DNA of 22,377 bases from a virus, in IMG/VR virus record IMGVR_UViG_3300048837_000298, positions 1 through 22,377 of that record; one strand, 5' to 3'. Made by a program: the position numbers and the translations under genes. Shown here in pieces: positions 1-6,953 of this stretch (positions within the stretch are counted from its first letter, which is position 1; every line of letters begins with the position of its first letter). Below the pieces are notes generated by a model, which was not told where the DNA came from, did no database searches, and worked only from the letters and a program-made list of their open reading frames with translations.

Positions 1-1
1 C

Positions 2-658
2 TGGACGGCCGTCAACCCACAACTGGACACCTACGACGCCTGGAACGGCATCGAGGCGCTCAGGACGCACACGGGCGGCGCGATGGGACTGCCGGAGCAC
101 TGGTTCGGCTCAGGCGGCGACGTGAACCGCGCCACGGCCTCGGAGATGGACGAACCGACCCTGAAACGCCTGACGATGCTCCAACGCGAATGGCGCTACA
201 TCATGGTCGACATCCTCCAGGCGCAGATCGACTACGCGGTACTGGCTGGTGCGCTGCCCGAAGAGGTCGCCGTCGAGAAGGACGGCAAGCCGACCGACGA
301 GATGATCCCCTCGCGGGACGCCGTTGATCTGGTCTTGCCGGAACTGAGCGGTGACGACAACTCGCAGACGATCACCTCACTCGACACGCTGACCCGCGCG
401 CTGGCGCTGGCCGAGACCGAAGGCTTCGTGACGCACGAGACGGCATCGCGGCTGTGGCTCACCACCGCGACGACGCTGGGCGTGGACATCGACATCCCAG
501 CCGAGATCGAGGCGGCGCAGAAGGAACTGGAGCAGCGCGAACAGGAAGAGCAGCAGCAGTTCGAGCAACAGCAGGACGCGGCCATGCAGCGGTCAGGCCT
601 GCGGGCGTTGCCGGCGCGGGGCGAACGGGACGATGCACGAGCGGCGGGTGGTGACTAA
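2..658 (+). CDS. Portal protein, C-terminal part (5' end outside window)
   Basis: The open frame runs from base 2 with no start of its own, so this is the last 218 codons of a longer gene. The stretch GLPEHWFGSGGDVNRATA followed by a basic/aromatic helix (LKRLTMLQREWRYIMVDIL) is the pattern seen near the end of SPP1/HK97-type portal proteins, where the clip/crown helices follow the stem. The last 50 residues are rich in Gln and Glu (EQQQFEQQQ), as in many portal tails. The portal forms the ring at the unique capsid vertex through which DNA is pumped and to which connector proteins bind. It overlaps the next gene by the A of TAATG, so the two are translationally coupled and the terminase gene should lie just upstream. 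The family call is from motif and context. Confidence 0.8.
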   Translation, partial: WTAVNPQLDTYDAWNGIEALRTHTGGAMGLPEHWFGSGGDVNRATASEMDEPTLKRLTMLQREWRYIMVDILQAQIDYAVLAGALPEEVAVEKDGKPTDEMIPSRDAVDLVLPELSGDDNSQTITSLDTLTRALALAETEGFVTHETASRLWLTTATTLGVDIDIPAEIEAAQKELEQREQEEQQQFEQQQDAAMQRSGLRALPARGERDDARAAGGD

Positions 659-1482
659 TGGCCGCTGCCGACCCGGATGAGTTGGGCGCAGACGCTACCC
701 GCGAAGCCCTGCGCCTGCTCAACGCGCTGCGCCTGTCGATCATCGGCAGCATCTCGTCTGCTCCCGAGCCGCTGTCCGGTGCGCTGTTCGGGCTGCTACG
801 GGAGATTGACGAGCAGATCCTGACGTTCCAGCGGGAGCTGACCGGCGCGATGGGGCGGCACGTCGAGACGGCAGCAGCGGCCGGTGACGAGGCCGTGCTG
901 GATGACCTCAAGGCCGGTGGGTTGCAGCCGCCGCTCTCGTACATGGGCGTCGATCCGGTGCTGGTCAGGACAGCGGCCGATTATGTAGCCGATTTGGTCA
1001 CGGGGCTGGCGTCCGACGCACGGCAGCGCATCAGTCGCGAGATTCGGCTGGCGGCGTTGGGCGGGATGAGCACGACGGAACTGATCGACCGCATCGGCCG
1101 CAACCTGACCGATCCGAGCGTGTTCGGGACGATCGCGACACGGGCAGAGATGATCGCGAGGACGGAAGTCAGTCGGGTGCGGTCAATGGCGTTTGCGGAT
1201 CAATCACTGGAGGCAGCACAGCGATTCCCCGGCCTACGCAAGGTCTGGGAGCACTCAAGTAGCAGCCCAGGCTTCACGACGTTTCAGGCGCGGCAGTCGC
1301 GGCCTAACCACGTCCGGCTGTGGAGCGAGACGAGCGCGAACCCGATCCCGGTCGATGCGCCGTTCGACCTCGGGAACGGCATCACGGCGATGTACCCGCA
1401 CGATCCCGTCCTGCCAGCGAAGGAAGTCGTCGCCTGCCGCTGTCGAATGCGGTTGGTCGCACCGGAACCGGAGGAGGTGTAG
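658..1482 (+). CDS. Phage head morphogenesis / minor capsid protein (Mu gpF, SPP1 gp7-like)
   Basis: This 274-aa protein has the two hallmarks of the phage Mu F-like (SPP1 gp7) family. The ARTE motif lies within IARTEVSRVRSMA (about residues 165-178). The C-terminal Cys-rich hairpin is VACRCRMRL (Cys260 and Cys262), which in many relatives reads as H/E-x-CRC. The N-terminal half is helical (LREIDEQILTFQRELT). Family members bind the portal inside the procapsid and affect DNA retention or ejection. The start is ATG in the TAATG overlap with the portal stop, the usual neighbour of this family. The next gene has its ribosome binding site inside this gene's last codons (GGAGGAGGTGTAG). Confidence 0.85.
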   Translation: MAAADPDELGADATREALRLLNALRLSIIGSISSAPEPLSGALFGLLREIDEQILTFQRELTGAMGRHVETAAAAGDEAVLDDLKAGGLQPPLSYMGVDPVLVRTAADYVADLVTGLASDARQRISREIRLAALGGMSTTELIDRIGRNLTDPSVFGTIATRAEMIARTEVSRVRSMAFADQSLEAAQRFPGLRKVWEHSSSSPGFTTFQARQSRPNHVRLWSETSANPIPVDAPFDLGNGITAMYPHDPVLPAKEVVACRCRMRLVAPEPEEV

Positions 1483-1695
1483 ATGCTGGCCTACGTCGAG
1501 ACTGAGACGATGCCGATTCGCAACTGGTGGACATGTGAGCGGTGCAACGCGCGACTCGGTGAAATCATCAGCGGCTCGGTCATCATCGTGCACGGCTACC
1601 GGCGCTGGGTGGCACCGATCACCGACGAGGGCGTGCTGGCGGTCTGCAAGTGCGGCTGCGAGAATGTGTTGCGACCGGAGAGGACGGCGGCGTAG
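1483..1695 (+). CDS. Small zinc-ribbon protein, 70 aa
   Basis: The start follows GGAGGTGTAG immediately, and the frame begins right after the stop of the head morphogenesis gene. Two cysteine knuckles are visible: CERC (Cys18, Cys21) and CKCGC (Cys55, 57, 59), separated by about 33 residues. That is the geometry of a zinc ribbon, and it is loosely reminiscent of Mu Com-type small zinc proteins. An alternative start at Met10 (base 1510) lacks a good Shine-Dalgarno sequence. Small zinc ribbons between head genes are common in tailed phages and their roles are mostly unknown. They may bind nucleic acid or simply be stable mini-folds. I do not assign a function beyond metal binding. Confidence 0.65.
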   Translation: MLAYVETETMPIRNWWTCERCNARLGEIISGSVIIVHGYRRWVAPITDEGVLAVCKCGCENVLRPERTAA

Positions 1696-1697
1696 GG

Positions 1698-1753
1698 TAT
1701 ACTGACGGCGTCGACATGATGAACCCGGCCGCGTGGGTTAGACACGACCGGGT
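1698..1753 (+). promoter_or_regulatory. Possible -10 element and structured leader before the 134-aa gene
   Basis: TATACT at 1698-1703 is a good -10 match in otherwise GC-rich DNA. No matching -35 hexamer lies 16-18 bases upstream (TTGCGA at 1669 is too far, with a 23-base spacer). Downstream, 1723-1753 can fold into a hairpin: ACCCGG pairs with CCGGGT and, inside it, CGTG pairs with CACG around a 7-base loop. This leaves an 82-base leader between the zinc-ribbon gene and the next start. It may be an independent promoter with a structured leader, but the missing -35 keeps this weak. Confidence 0.25.
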
Positions 1754-1777
1754 ATCGCAACGGAAGGGTTAGTTCCG

Positions 1778-2182
1778 ATGCAGGACAATGATACGCGAAC
1801 CCCACTCCCATTCCCCGTAACTGGAACCCTCAGCATCTCAGGATGGGGATACCTGATCGTCAGTGTTGAAGACTCCACGCATCGTTACCCCGGCTACATC
1901 ACGACGCCACGGCTAGACGATCTAATGATGGTCTGTATTGACGTGGTTGACGGTGACGCAACGACAAGCACCCGCTGTTATCCGGCTCACAAGGTCGAAG
2001 CAATCGAGTTACTGACCGAAGACGCGGTACGCGGTTACTATCAGCGGTGCAGGGACAATGACGAGGCATGGACGCAGATGATGAACGACATGCGGGAAGC
2101 CATCAACGCCGAGAGGCCACCTGTTGAGGCCGCGCAGTCACGCCGTGCGTTTTGGGAGAAGTGGTTTGACGACTCTGATTGA
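1778..2182 (+). CDS. Unrecognised 134-aa protein, moron-like
   Basis: The ATG follows GGAAGGGTTAGTTCCG. I do not recognise a family. The N-terminal half is rich in beta-forming residues (GTLSISGWGYLIVSVED) and could be a small barrel. The C-terminal half is helical and charged, ending in a Trp-rich acidic segment (RRAFWEKWFDDSD). Codon use is less GC-biased than its neighbours; for example, bases 1921-1980 are exactly half G+C. It sits between head genes with its own leader and is followed by a promoter and terminator-like structure. That layout is typical of a moron, a late-acquired gene with its own expression signals. The function is unknown. Confidence 0.6.
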   Translation: MQDNDTRTPLPFPVTGTLSISGWGYLIVSVEDSTHRYPGYITTPRLDDLMMVCIDVVDGDATTSTRCYPAHKVEAIELLTEDAVRGYYQRCRDNDEAWTQMMNDMREAINAERPPVEAAQSRRAFWEKWFDDSD

Positions 2183-2207
2183 CGGAATATCACCGTAGTG
2201 TCATAAT
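2179..2207 (+). promoter_or_regulatory. Sigma70-type promoter ahead of the capsid gene
   Basis: TTGACG (2179-2184) and CATAAT (2202-2207) are separated by exactly 17 bases. Each differs from the consensus TTGACA/TATAAT by one base. The -35 overlaps the TGA stop of the upstream gene. Transcription would start near 2214, leaving a leader of about 100 bases before the GTG start at 2316. In DNA this GC-rich the match is unlikely to be casual, but it is a prediction from sequence alone. Confidence 0.6.
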
Positions 2208-2254
2208 CCGCGTAACCGAATAGACGGCACGCTACCGCCGCGAGAAGAGCGCAC

Positions 2255-2300
2255 GACGCCGTAGCCGCCCTGAGGAGGGGCAGCGACGGCGTTTCTGTTT
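2255..2300 (+). terminator. Terminator- or attenuator-like hairpin in the capsid leader
   Basis: ACGCCGT (2256-2262) pairs with ACGGCGT (2286-2292), extended by a G-T pair at 2255/2293. An inner GCCC/GGGC stem (2267-2270 with 2278-2281) encloses the loop. The stem is followed at once by TTTCTGTTT (2292-2300). The structure lies between the promoter at 2179-2207 and the GTG start at 2316, so it could terminate upstream transcripts, attenuate the new one, or shape the mRNA 5' end. The U-tract is interrupted, so strength is uncertain. Confidence 0.45.
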
Positions 2301-2315
2301 GCTCTGGAGCGTGGC

Positions 2316-4760
2316 GTGTCCAACCTCTTCCGCAATCCTCAGCCTATCCTCGAATCGGTGCAAGCGCCGCCTGCGTGCGCGTTCCACCTCGCCGAATCCA
2401 CCCTCTCACACGATCAGATCCGCGATGCGCTCAGAGCCGCGCTGTGCGATGGAAAGGGTGACTCGTACTACTGCTGGCCGCGTGAGGTCTTCGACGACTA
2501 TGTGATCTACGAGATCGAAGCACCGACCGGACAGGCGCTCTACCGGCGCGGCTACACCATCGACGGCGACGGCAACGTGACGCTGGGCGATGAGCAGCCG
2601 GTGCGTGTCGAGACCAAGTACGTGCCAGTCACCGAGGCCGTGTCTGACCGCTTGCAGGGCGGCGCGTTGCTCGAATCGCTCGATTCGGACGGCTGGAACT
2701 GGCGCATTCAGGTCATCCAGGCCGGCACATCCATCAACCAGAACGAGTACCCGCTGGCCGTCTTGCACGAGGCGGTCAACGCCTACGCTGGCGTCCCGGC
2801 CTTCTACGGGCGCGGCAAGGATCACAACCCCAACGAGCGTGGCTTCGATAGCGTCGCCGGCTACATCACCAACCCCGCGCCGAACCCTTCCGGTATCGAG
2901 GCGACGCTAGAGATCAACCGCGCCAAGCCGGACGTGCGTGAGGCCGTCAAACACGCATGGGAAGTGACCCAACGGACAGGACGCGCGCCGTTCGGGTTCT
3001 CGCACGTCGTCCCGGCTGGCGGTGCGATCGTCGAGGCGCGCAAGCCACGCGGCTACCGGGTAAAGGCCATCACCCGCGTTGAATCGGTCGATCTGGTCAT
3101 GGCACCGTCGGCCGGTGGCGCGCTCCTCTCCCCCCTTTCGGAATCGCAGGATTCATTCGTTCCTGACCCATTACAGGAGGCAATCGTGAACGTTGCAGAA
3201 CTGCTCGCTCGCTATCGTGCGGGCAACAGGCTCACGCAGGACGAATGGAAGTTCCTGCAAGAGTCACTCCCAGCCGATGAGTTCTCGGCGCTGCTGGCAG
3301 AGGCCGTCCCGACCAAGCAGTCCGAGGCGGCGACTGACGAGATCGCTGAGGCGGTCAAGCAGGGTGCCGAGCAGGGCGTACAGGACGCCATGACCAAGCG
3401 CATCGAAGAGGCCGCTGCCGCTGCCGAGCGCCGGTTCCAACTGGCCGAGTGCAAGGCGACGCTGGCCGAGCTGCTGGCCGAATCGAAGCTGCCGCAGAAG
3501 TTCCAGGACGCGATTCGCGCCGACTTCAGTGGGCGCATCTTCGAGGCGGTGGAACTTGAAACGCGTATCAGCCGCGACAAGGACTTGTTTGCCGAGGCAG
3601 CCGCCGTCAAGCCGCACGGACTGGGCGCGGTCGTCGTGACTGAGGATCAGCGCGAGAAGCATCAGAAGGCGATGGACGGCCTCGTCTGGGGCAAGACCAT
3701 CGACGGGGTGAAGCCGTTCCTGACGCTCAAGGAGGCCTATCAGGCGGTCTCCGGCGACTATCGCGACAGCTACATCGACGGCATTCTGGCGCAGCGGGTG
3801 TTGCAGGAAGCGCGCACCTTTACCGGCGATGACCGGCTGCTGGCCGAGTCCGTGACCACCACGACCTTTGGCGACGTGCTCGGCGACTCGATTCGCCGTC
3901 GCATGTTGCAGGAGTACGCGCGGCCTGACCGGCAGACGTGGCGGCAGATCGTCACGACCACGCCGGTGGTCGACTTCCGCACCGTCGAGCGCACCCGCTG
4001 GGGTGGCTACGACTTCCTGCCGGTCGTCGGGCAGGGCGCGCCCTACCAGCCGCTCGACACGCCTGGTGACGAGAAGGCCACTGACAGCCTCGACAAGCGG
4101 GGCGGTCTGGAGGATCTGACGCTAGAGGCGATCGCCAACGACGACATGGGCCTCGTCCGACGTATCCCGGTCAAGCTGGGCTACGCAGCGGTCGACACGC
4201 TCTACAACGAGGTCTGGAACGTCACGATCAAGGACAACGCGACGGCCTCCTACGACTCGACGACGCTCTACCACAACAACCACGCCAACACCGGCACGAC
4301 CGCCTTCGACAACGCCGGCGCGGGTCTGCTGGCGGTCGAAACGGCCATGCGTGACCAGCTCGACTACGGCAACCAGACCGGCCTGCCGCTCGGTGAGGCC
4401 AACATGCCGCGCATTCTCGCGATTCCGAACGAGTTGCGTGTGGTGGCCTACCAGGCCGTGACCGGCATGACTCCGGGCGGCGCGACCGTTCCGAACATGT
4501 TCCAGGGCCGCTATGAGGTGATCGTCGTCGACTCCTGGACGGATGCGACCGACTGGTACGCCTTCGCTGACCCGTCGCTCAATCCGGTCCTCGAAGTCGG
4601 CTTCTATCAGGGCCGCGAAGAGCCGGAGTTGTTCGTGCAGGACGCGGCCAACGTCGGCAGCATGTTCACCGCCGACAAGGTGACGTGGAAGATCCGGCAC
4701 ATCTGGTACGTGATGATCATTGACCATCGCGGCACCTACCGGATGGTCGTCTCGAACTAA
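2316..4760 (+). CDS. Prohead protease - scaffold - major capsid protein fusion (Mu gpT-like capsid)
   Basis: One 814-aa frame carries three functions. Residues about 110-280 look like a prohead protease of the assemblin-like S78/U9 class: KDHNPNERGFDSVAG gives a candidate catalytic His170, and RVESVDLVMAPSAGG gives Ser257. Residues about 291-440 are Ala/Glu-rich and helical, like an internal scaffold. Residues about 440-814 match the Mu gpT-like major capsid family, ending in PELFVQDAANVGSMF and WKIRHIWYVMIIDHRG. The GTG start is preceded by GGAG with a 7-base gap. A strong internal ribosome binding site at 3175-3188 could start a 524-aa scaffold-capsid product. In Mu the protease, scaffold and capsid are separate genes; protease-capsid fusions are known in some phages. 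Maturation would require self-cleavage between domains. The domain limits are my estimates. Confidence 0.85.
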   Translation: MSNLFRNPQPILESVQAPPACAFHLAESTLSHDQIRDALRAALCDGKGDSYYCWPREVFDDYVIYEIEAPTGQALYRRGYTIDGDGNVTLGDEQPVRVETKYVPVTEAVSDRLQGGALLESLDSDGWNWRIQVIQAGTSINQNEYPLAVLHEAVNAYAGVPAFYGRGKDHNPNERGFDSVAGYITNPAPNPSGIEATLEINRAKPDVREAVKHAWEVTQRTGRAPFGFSHVVPAGGAIVEARKPRGYRVKAITRVESVDLVMAPSAGGALLSPLSESQDSFVPDPLQEAIVNVAELLARYRAGNRLTQDEWKFLQESLPADEFSALLAEAVPTKQSEAATDEIAEAVKQGAEQGVQDAMTKRIEEAAAAAERRFQLAECKATLAELLAESKLPQKFQDAIRADFSGRIFEAVELETRISRDKDLFAEAAAVKPHGLGAVVVTEDQREKHQKAMDGLVWGKTIDGVKPFLTLKEAYQAVSGDYRDSYIDGILAQRVLQEARTFTGDDRLLAESVTTTTFGDVLGDSIRRRMLQEYARPDRQTWRQIVTTTPVVDFRTVERTRWGGYDFLPVVGQGAPYQPLDTPGDEKATDSLDKRGGLEDLTLEAIANDDMGLVRRIPVKLGYAAVDTLYNEVWNVTIKDNATASYDSTTLYHNNHANTGTTAFDNAGAGLLAVETAMRDQLDYGNQTGLPLGEANMPRILAIPNELRVVAYQAVTGMTPGGATVPNMFQGRYEVIVVDSWTDATDWYAFADPSLNPVLEVGFYQGREEPELFVQDAANVGSMFTADKVTWKIRHIWYVMIIDHRGTYRMVVSN
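3175..3188 (+). promoter_or_regulatory. Internal ribosome binding site and in-frame GTG start
   Basis: AGGAGG (3175-3180), a 5-base spacer (CAATC) and GTG (3186-3188) form a textbook initiation site inside the fusion gene. The GTG is codon 291 and is in frame. It falls at the domain border, just after a Ser/Pro-rich linker that ends the protease and just before the helical scaffold (VNVAELLARYRAGNRL). It would yield scaffold-capsid without protease, like the nested scaffold starts of lambda Nu3. Alternatively it is a relic of two genes fused by loss of a stop codon. Confidence 0.7.
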
Positions 4761-4773
4761 CCCCTGAGTGAGA

Positions 4774-4796
4774 GGAGGGCGGGATTCCCGCCCTCC
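4774..4796 (+). terminator. Perfect 10-bp hairpin after the capsid gene
   Basis: GGAGGGCGGG (4774-4783) pairs perfectly with CCCGCCCTCC (4787-4796) around the 3-base loop ATT. It begins 14 bases after the capsid stop and ends 26 bases before the next ATG. No U-tract follows, so it is more likely to stabilise the 3' end of capsid mRNA or to cause partial pausing than to be a full intrinsic terminator. Confidence 0.55.
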
Positions 4797-4822
4797 AGCC
4801 TACGAAACAGGAGTAACGAACC

Positions 4823-5233
4823 ATGTCGAACCAACTCCACGACATCCCCGGCAACCACGTTGCCACTGCGCCGATTCGGGCGCACGCAGCGGCGACGGCG
4901 ACGGAACTCGTCGGCATCTTCCGCGCACCGTTCGCCTGCAAGATCATCAGCGTCGAAATCCTGTGGGACGCGGCCATCACGGGCGCGGACACCAACACGA
5001 CCCACGTCAACCTGCACAACCGAGGCACGGCCGGAACCGGCACGACCGAGTTGGGCAACATCGACTATGTGTCGGGTACCGACGCGGCCGCGTTCGTTGC
5101 CGAGGATCTGTACAGCCCGGCCACACCGCTCGAAGTCGCGGAAGGTGTGATTCTCGCCATCCAGCTTGAAAAGGTGGCTTCCGGTCTGGCCCTTCCAAAC
5201 GGGACCGCCATCGTGACCTATCAGGGCAACTAG
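4823..5233 (+). CDS. Putative capsid decoration protein, 136 aa
   Basis: The ATG follows CAGGAGTAACGAACC. The protein is small, Ala/Thr/Gly-rich and beta-type. A segment reading FRAPFACKIISVEILWDAA is followed by NTTHVNLHNRGTAGTG and a C-terminal strand ending in NGTAIVTYQ. This repeating beta pattern, the size, and the position directly after the major capsid gene fit head decoration or stabilisation proteins that sit on the capsid surface. It is flanked on both sides by strong RNA hairpins, as if expressed at a distinct level from its neighbours. I do not see a signature that proves the family; a small head fibre protein is the alternative. Confidence 0.5.
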   Translation: MSNQLHDIPGNHVATAPIRAHAAATATELVGIFRAPFACKIISVEILWDAAITGADTNTTHVNLHNRGTAGTGTTELGNIDYVSGTDAAAFVAEDLYSPATPLEVAEGVILAIQLEKVASGLALPNGTAIVTYQGN

Positions 5234-5241
5234 TCGCGCAC

Positions 5242-5269
5242 CTGCCGTGCTCAATCACGAGCACGGCAG
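5242..5269 (+). terminator. Perfect 11-bp hairpin after the decoration gene
   Basis: CTGCCGTGCTC (5242-5252) pairs perfectly with GAGCACGGCAG (5259-5269) around a 6-base loop. It starts 8 bases after the stop of the decoration gene and ends 24 bases before the next start. No run of T follows. It probably acts as a 3' stabiliser or a weak attenuator between head-shell genes and connector genes. Confidence 0.55.
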
Positions 5270-5293
5270 CACTCAGGAAGGAAGGGGGTACGG

Positions 5294-5995
5294 ATGCCGG
5301 AGACACTTGCCAGCGTGAAGACGAAAGTCGCCAGCGTTATCCAGGACACCCCTGGCTTCCTGAGTGCTGCCGCTGACGGCGAGATCGAGATGGCGATTCG
5401 TGAGGCCATCGAGCGCTACAGCAGCGACGCGCCGCGTGAGGTGATCGAGGATGTGGCCGGCGACGGCACGACCTACGACCTCGCACTGACCGAGTACGTG
5501 GACGGCGCGCGCATCATCACGGTCGAATACCCGGCCGGTGAACGCACCCCGCTCTACCTCGACGGCAACCACTGGACGCTCTACCGGACGGCCGGTGCCA
5601 CCAGCCTCCGGCTGCTCCACGACACGCCGGGAAGCGGCGAGACGGTGCGGGTGCTCTACACCACCCCGCACACGCTGGACGGCCTCGACGGCGCGGACGC
5701 CACCACCATCCCGGCGCGGCATACCTGGGCGTTCGTCAACCTCGTGGCGGCGCACTGCATGTTCCGCTTCGCGTCGCGCTTCCTGCACGAGCAGGAGACG
5801 ACGCTGAACGCCGATAGCGTGGATCGTGGCTCGAAGCCGGACGAGGCGCGCCGGATCGGTGGGGCGCTGCTGAATCGCTACAAGGAGCAGGTCGGCGTCG
5901 CCAGCGGTGAAGCGCCGACGACGATGGTGCTGGATTGGGATCTGCCGCGCTTCGGCGGTATCGGCGCGCTCACGCATCGCGGACGGCACATATGA
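5294..5995 (+). CDS. Head-tail connector (adaptor, gp6/gp15-like)
   Basis: This 233-aa protein follows a purine-rich site (AGGAAGGAAGGGGGTACGG). The N-terminus is helical (TLASVKTKVASVIQDT, then EIEMAIREAIERYSSDAP), as in HK97 gp6/SPP1 gp15-type adaptors. A beta-rich middle (TYDLALTEYVDGARIITVEYP; RLLHDTPGSGETVRVLYTTPH) and a helical segment (AFVNLVAAHCMFRFASRFLH) follow. Such adaptors form the ring that docks under the portal and begins the neck. The slot between the capsid/decoration genes and the gp10-like gene is where this protein is expected. Its stop overlaps the next start as ATGA. The family assignment rests on shape and context. Confidence 0.6.
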   Translation: MPETLASVKTKVASVIQDTPGFLSAAADGEIEMAIREAIERYSSDAPREVIEDVAGDGTTYDLALTEYVDGARIITVEYPAGERTPLYLDGNHWTLYRTAGATSLRLLHDTPGSGETVRVLYTTPHTLDGLDGADATTIPARHTWAFVNLVAAHCMFRFASRFLHEQETTLNADSVDRGSKPDEARRIGGALLNRYKEQVGVASGEAPTTMVLDWDLPRFGGIGALTHRGRHI

Positions 5996-6471
5996 GCGTC
6001 CGTATCAGCGTGACGGATACCGGCGTCAGCGCCGCCATGCAGAACGCTCCCAGGGCCATTGACGGCGCGGCTGAGCAATGGGTAGCCGGTGTGACGATCG
6101 ACGCTGAGGGCGGTGTCATCGCCGCGACGCCGGTCGGCGCAACCAGCCATCTGCGCCAGTCGATCACGCATCAGATCAGCGGCTCAGGCATCGCCATCGA
6201 GGGGCGTGTCTTCTCGACGGATCTGCCGATCAAGGTTGTATCCGTCGAAGGCGGTCGCAAGCCCGGCAAGATGCCGCCGCGTGGGCCGATTGAGTTGTGG
6301 GTCGCGCGCAAGCTTGGCGGTGACGCGCGGGTGGCCTTCCTCGTGGCGCGTGCCATCGGCCGGCGCGGGACGAAGGGCCAGTTCATGTTCCGCAAGGGCG
6401 CAGAGGTCGCACGGGCCAGTGCCGCCAAGCGACTCCCGGCGTTGCGTGCCGCGATTGCGCGGGTCATATGA
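5992..6471 (+). CDS. HK97 gp10-like neck / tail-completion protein
   Basis: The start is the ATG at 5992 in the ATGA overlap with the connector gene. The frame is open further upstream (to 5935), but that extension lies inside the connector gene and lacks a ribosome site. The 159-aa product has the family pattern: a short N-terminal strand, a helix, then TPVGATSHLRQSI, which corresponds to the common TPvdTGrLr motif of HK97 gp10-type proteins. A basic C-terminus follows with repeated Arg/Lys-Ala helices. These proteins act at the head-tail junction. The downstream neighbour, the probable tail terminator, overlaps by ATGA. Confidence 0.7.
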   Translation: MSVRISVTDTGVSAAMQNAPRAIDGAAEQWVAGVTIDAEGGVIAATPVGATSHLRQSITHQISGSGIAIEGRVFSTDLPIKVVSVEGGRKPGKMPPRGPIELWVARKLGGDARVAFLVARAIGRRGTKGQFMFRKGAEVARASAAKRLPALRAAIARVI

Positions 6472-6953
6472 GCTACGCAGCCATCCGTGACGCCATCGAG
6501 GCGCGGCTGCTGACCGTGACCGACATCGGCCGGGTCAATGACTACCGGCGCGGCATTACGACCCGTGAAGCCTTCGACGCGGCCTTCGTGACGACGATCG
6601 GCGGCGTGCGACAGGTGCGTGGCTGGGACATCGCGCTCGAATCGGGCGGCTACAGCCCGGACGGCTGGCAGGCGGACGGCACGATGCGGATGAGCGGCCT
6701 GCACACCTACGTCGTGCGCGGCTACCTGTCGCAGAACGACGCGGACGGCAGCGACAAGATCATGACGGCGCTGGTCATCAACGTCATGAAGGCACTGGCG
6801 ACCTGCAAGGCCGCGATTGAGCCGCGTGAGTCGCACGTCCCGGTCCTGCTCCGCACCAACGGGTTCGTCACCTTCGATGCGCCAGGCTTCGGCGGGTTGC
6901 TCTGCAACTACGCGGAGATTGCCATAACGGTGCTAGATCACGAGGTCGTCTAG
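6468..6953 (+). CDS. Probable tail terminator / tail completion protein, 161 aa
   Basis: Starts in an ATGA overlap with the gp10-like gene. The first helix (YAAIRDAIEARLLTVTDIGRV) and the mixed alpha/beta body with WDIALESGGY and HTYVVRGYLSQND resemble the gpU/gp11-type tail terminator fold, which caps the tail tube and joins it to the neck. The position after the gp10-like gene and before the tail tube gene is the expected one. No diagnostic motif is visible, so the call is contextual. Its TAG stop abuts the ATG of the methyltransferase gene with no gap, so the accessory genes were added without breaking the coupled operon. Confidence 0.5.
   Translation: MSYAAIRDAIEARLLTVTDIGRVNDYRRGITTREAFDAAFVTTIGGVRQVRGWDIALESGGYSPDGWQADGTMRMSGLHTYVVRGYLSQNDADGSDKIMTALVINVMKALATCKAAIEPRESHVPVLLRTNGFVTFDAPGFGGLLCNYAEIAITVLDHEVV

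Noticed and set aside
1669-1703. TTGCGA...TATACT as a full promoter
   Set aside because: The spacer is 23 bases, too long for sigma70. Only the -10 element is kept as a weak feature.
5273-5989. Long minus-strand frame opposite the connector gene
   Set aside because: Arg/Val/His-rich shadow translation with no motif. The plus strand fits the expected neck gene order.
5935-5991. Upstream extension of the gp10-like gene to 5935
   Set aside because: The extra 19 codons lie in the connector gene. ATG at 5992 forms the standard ATGA overlap.
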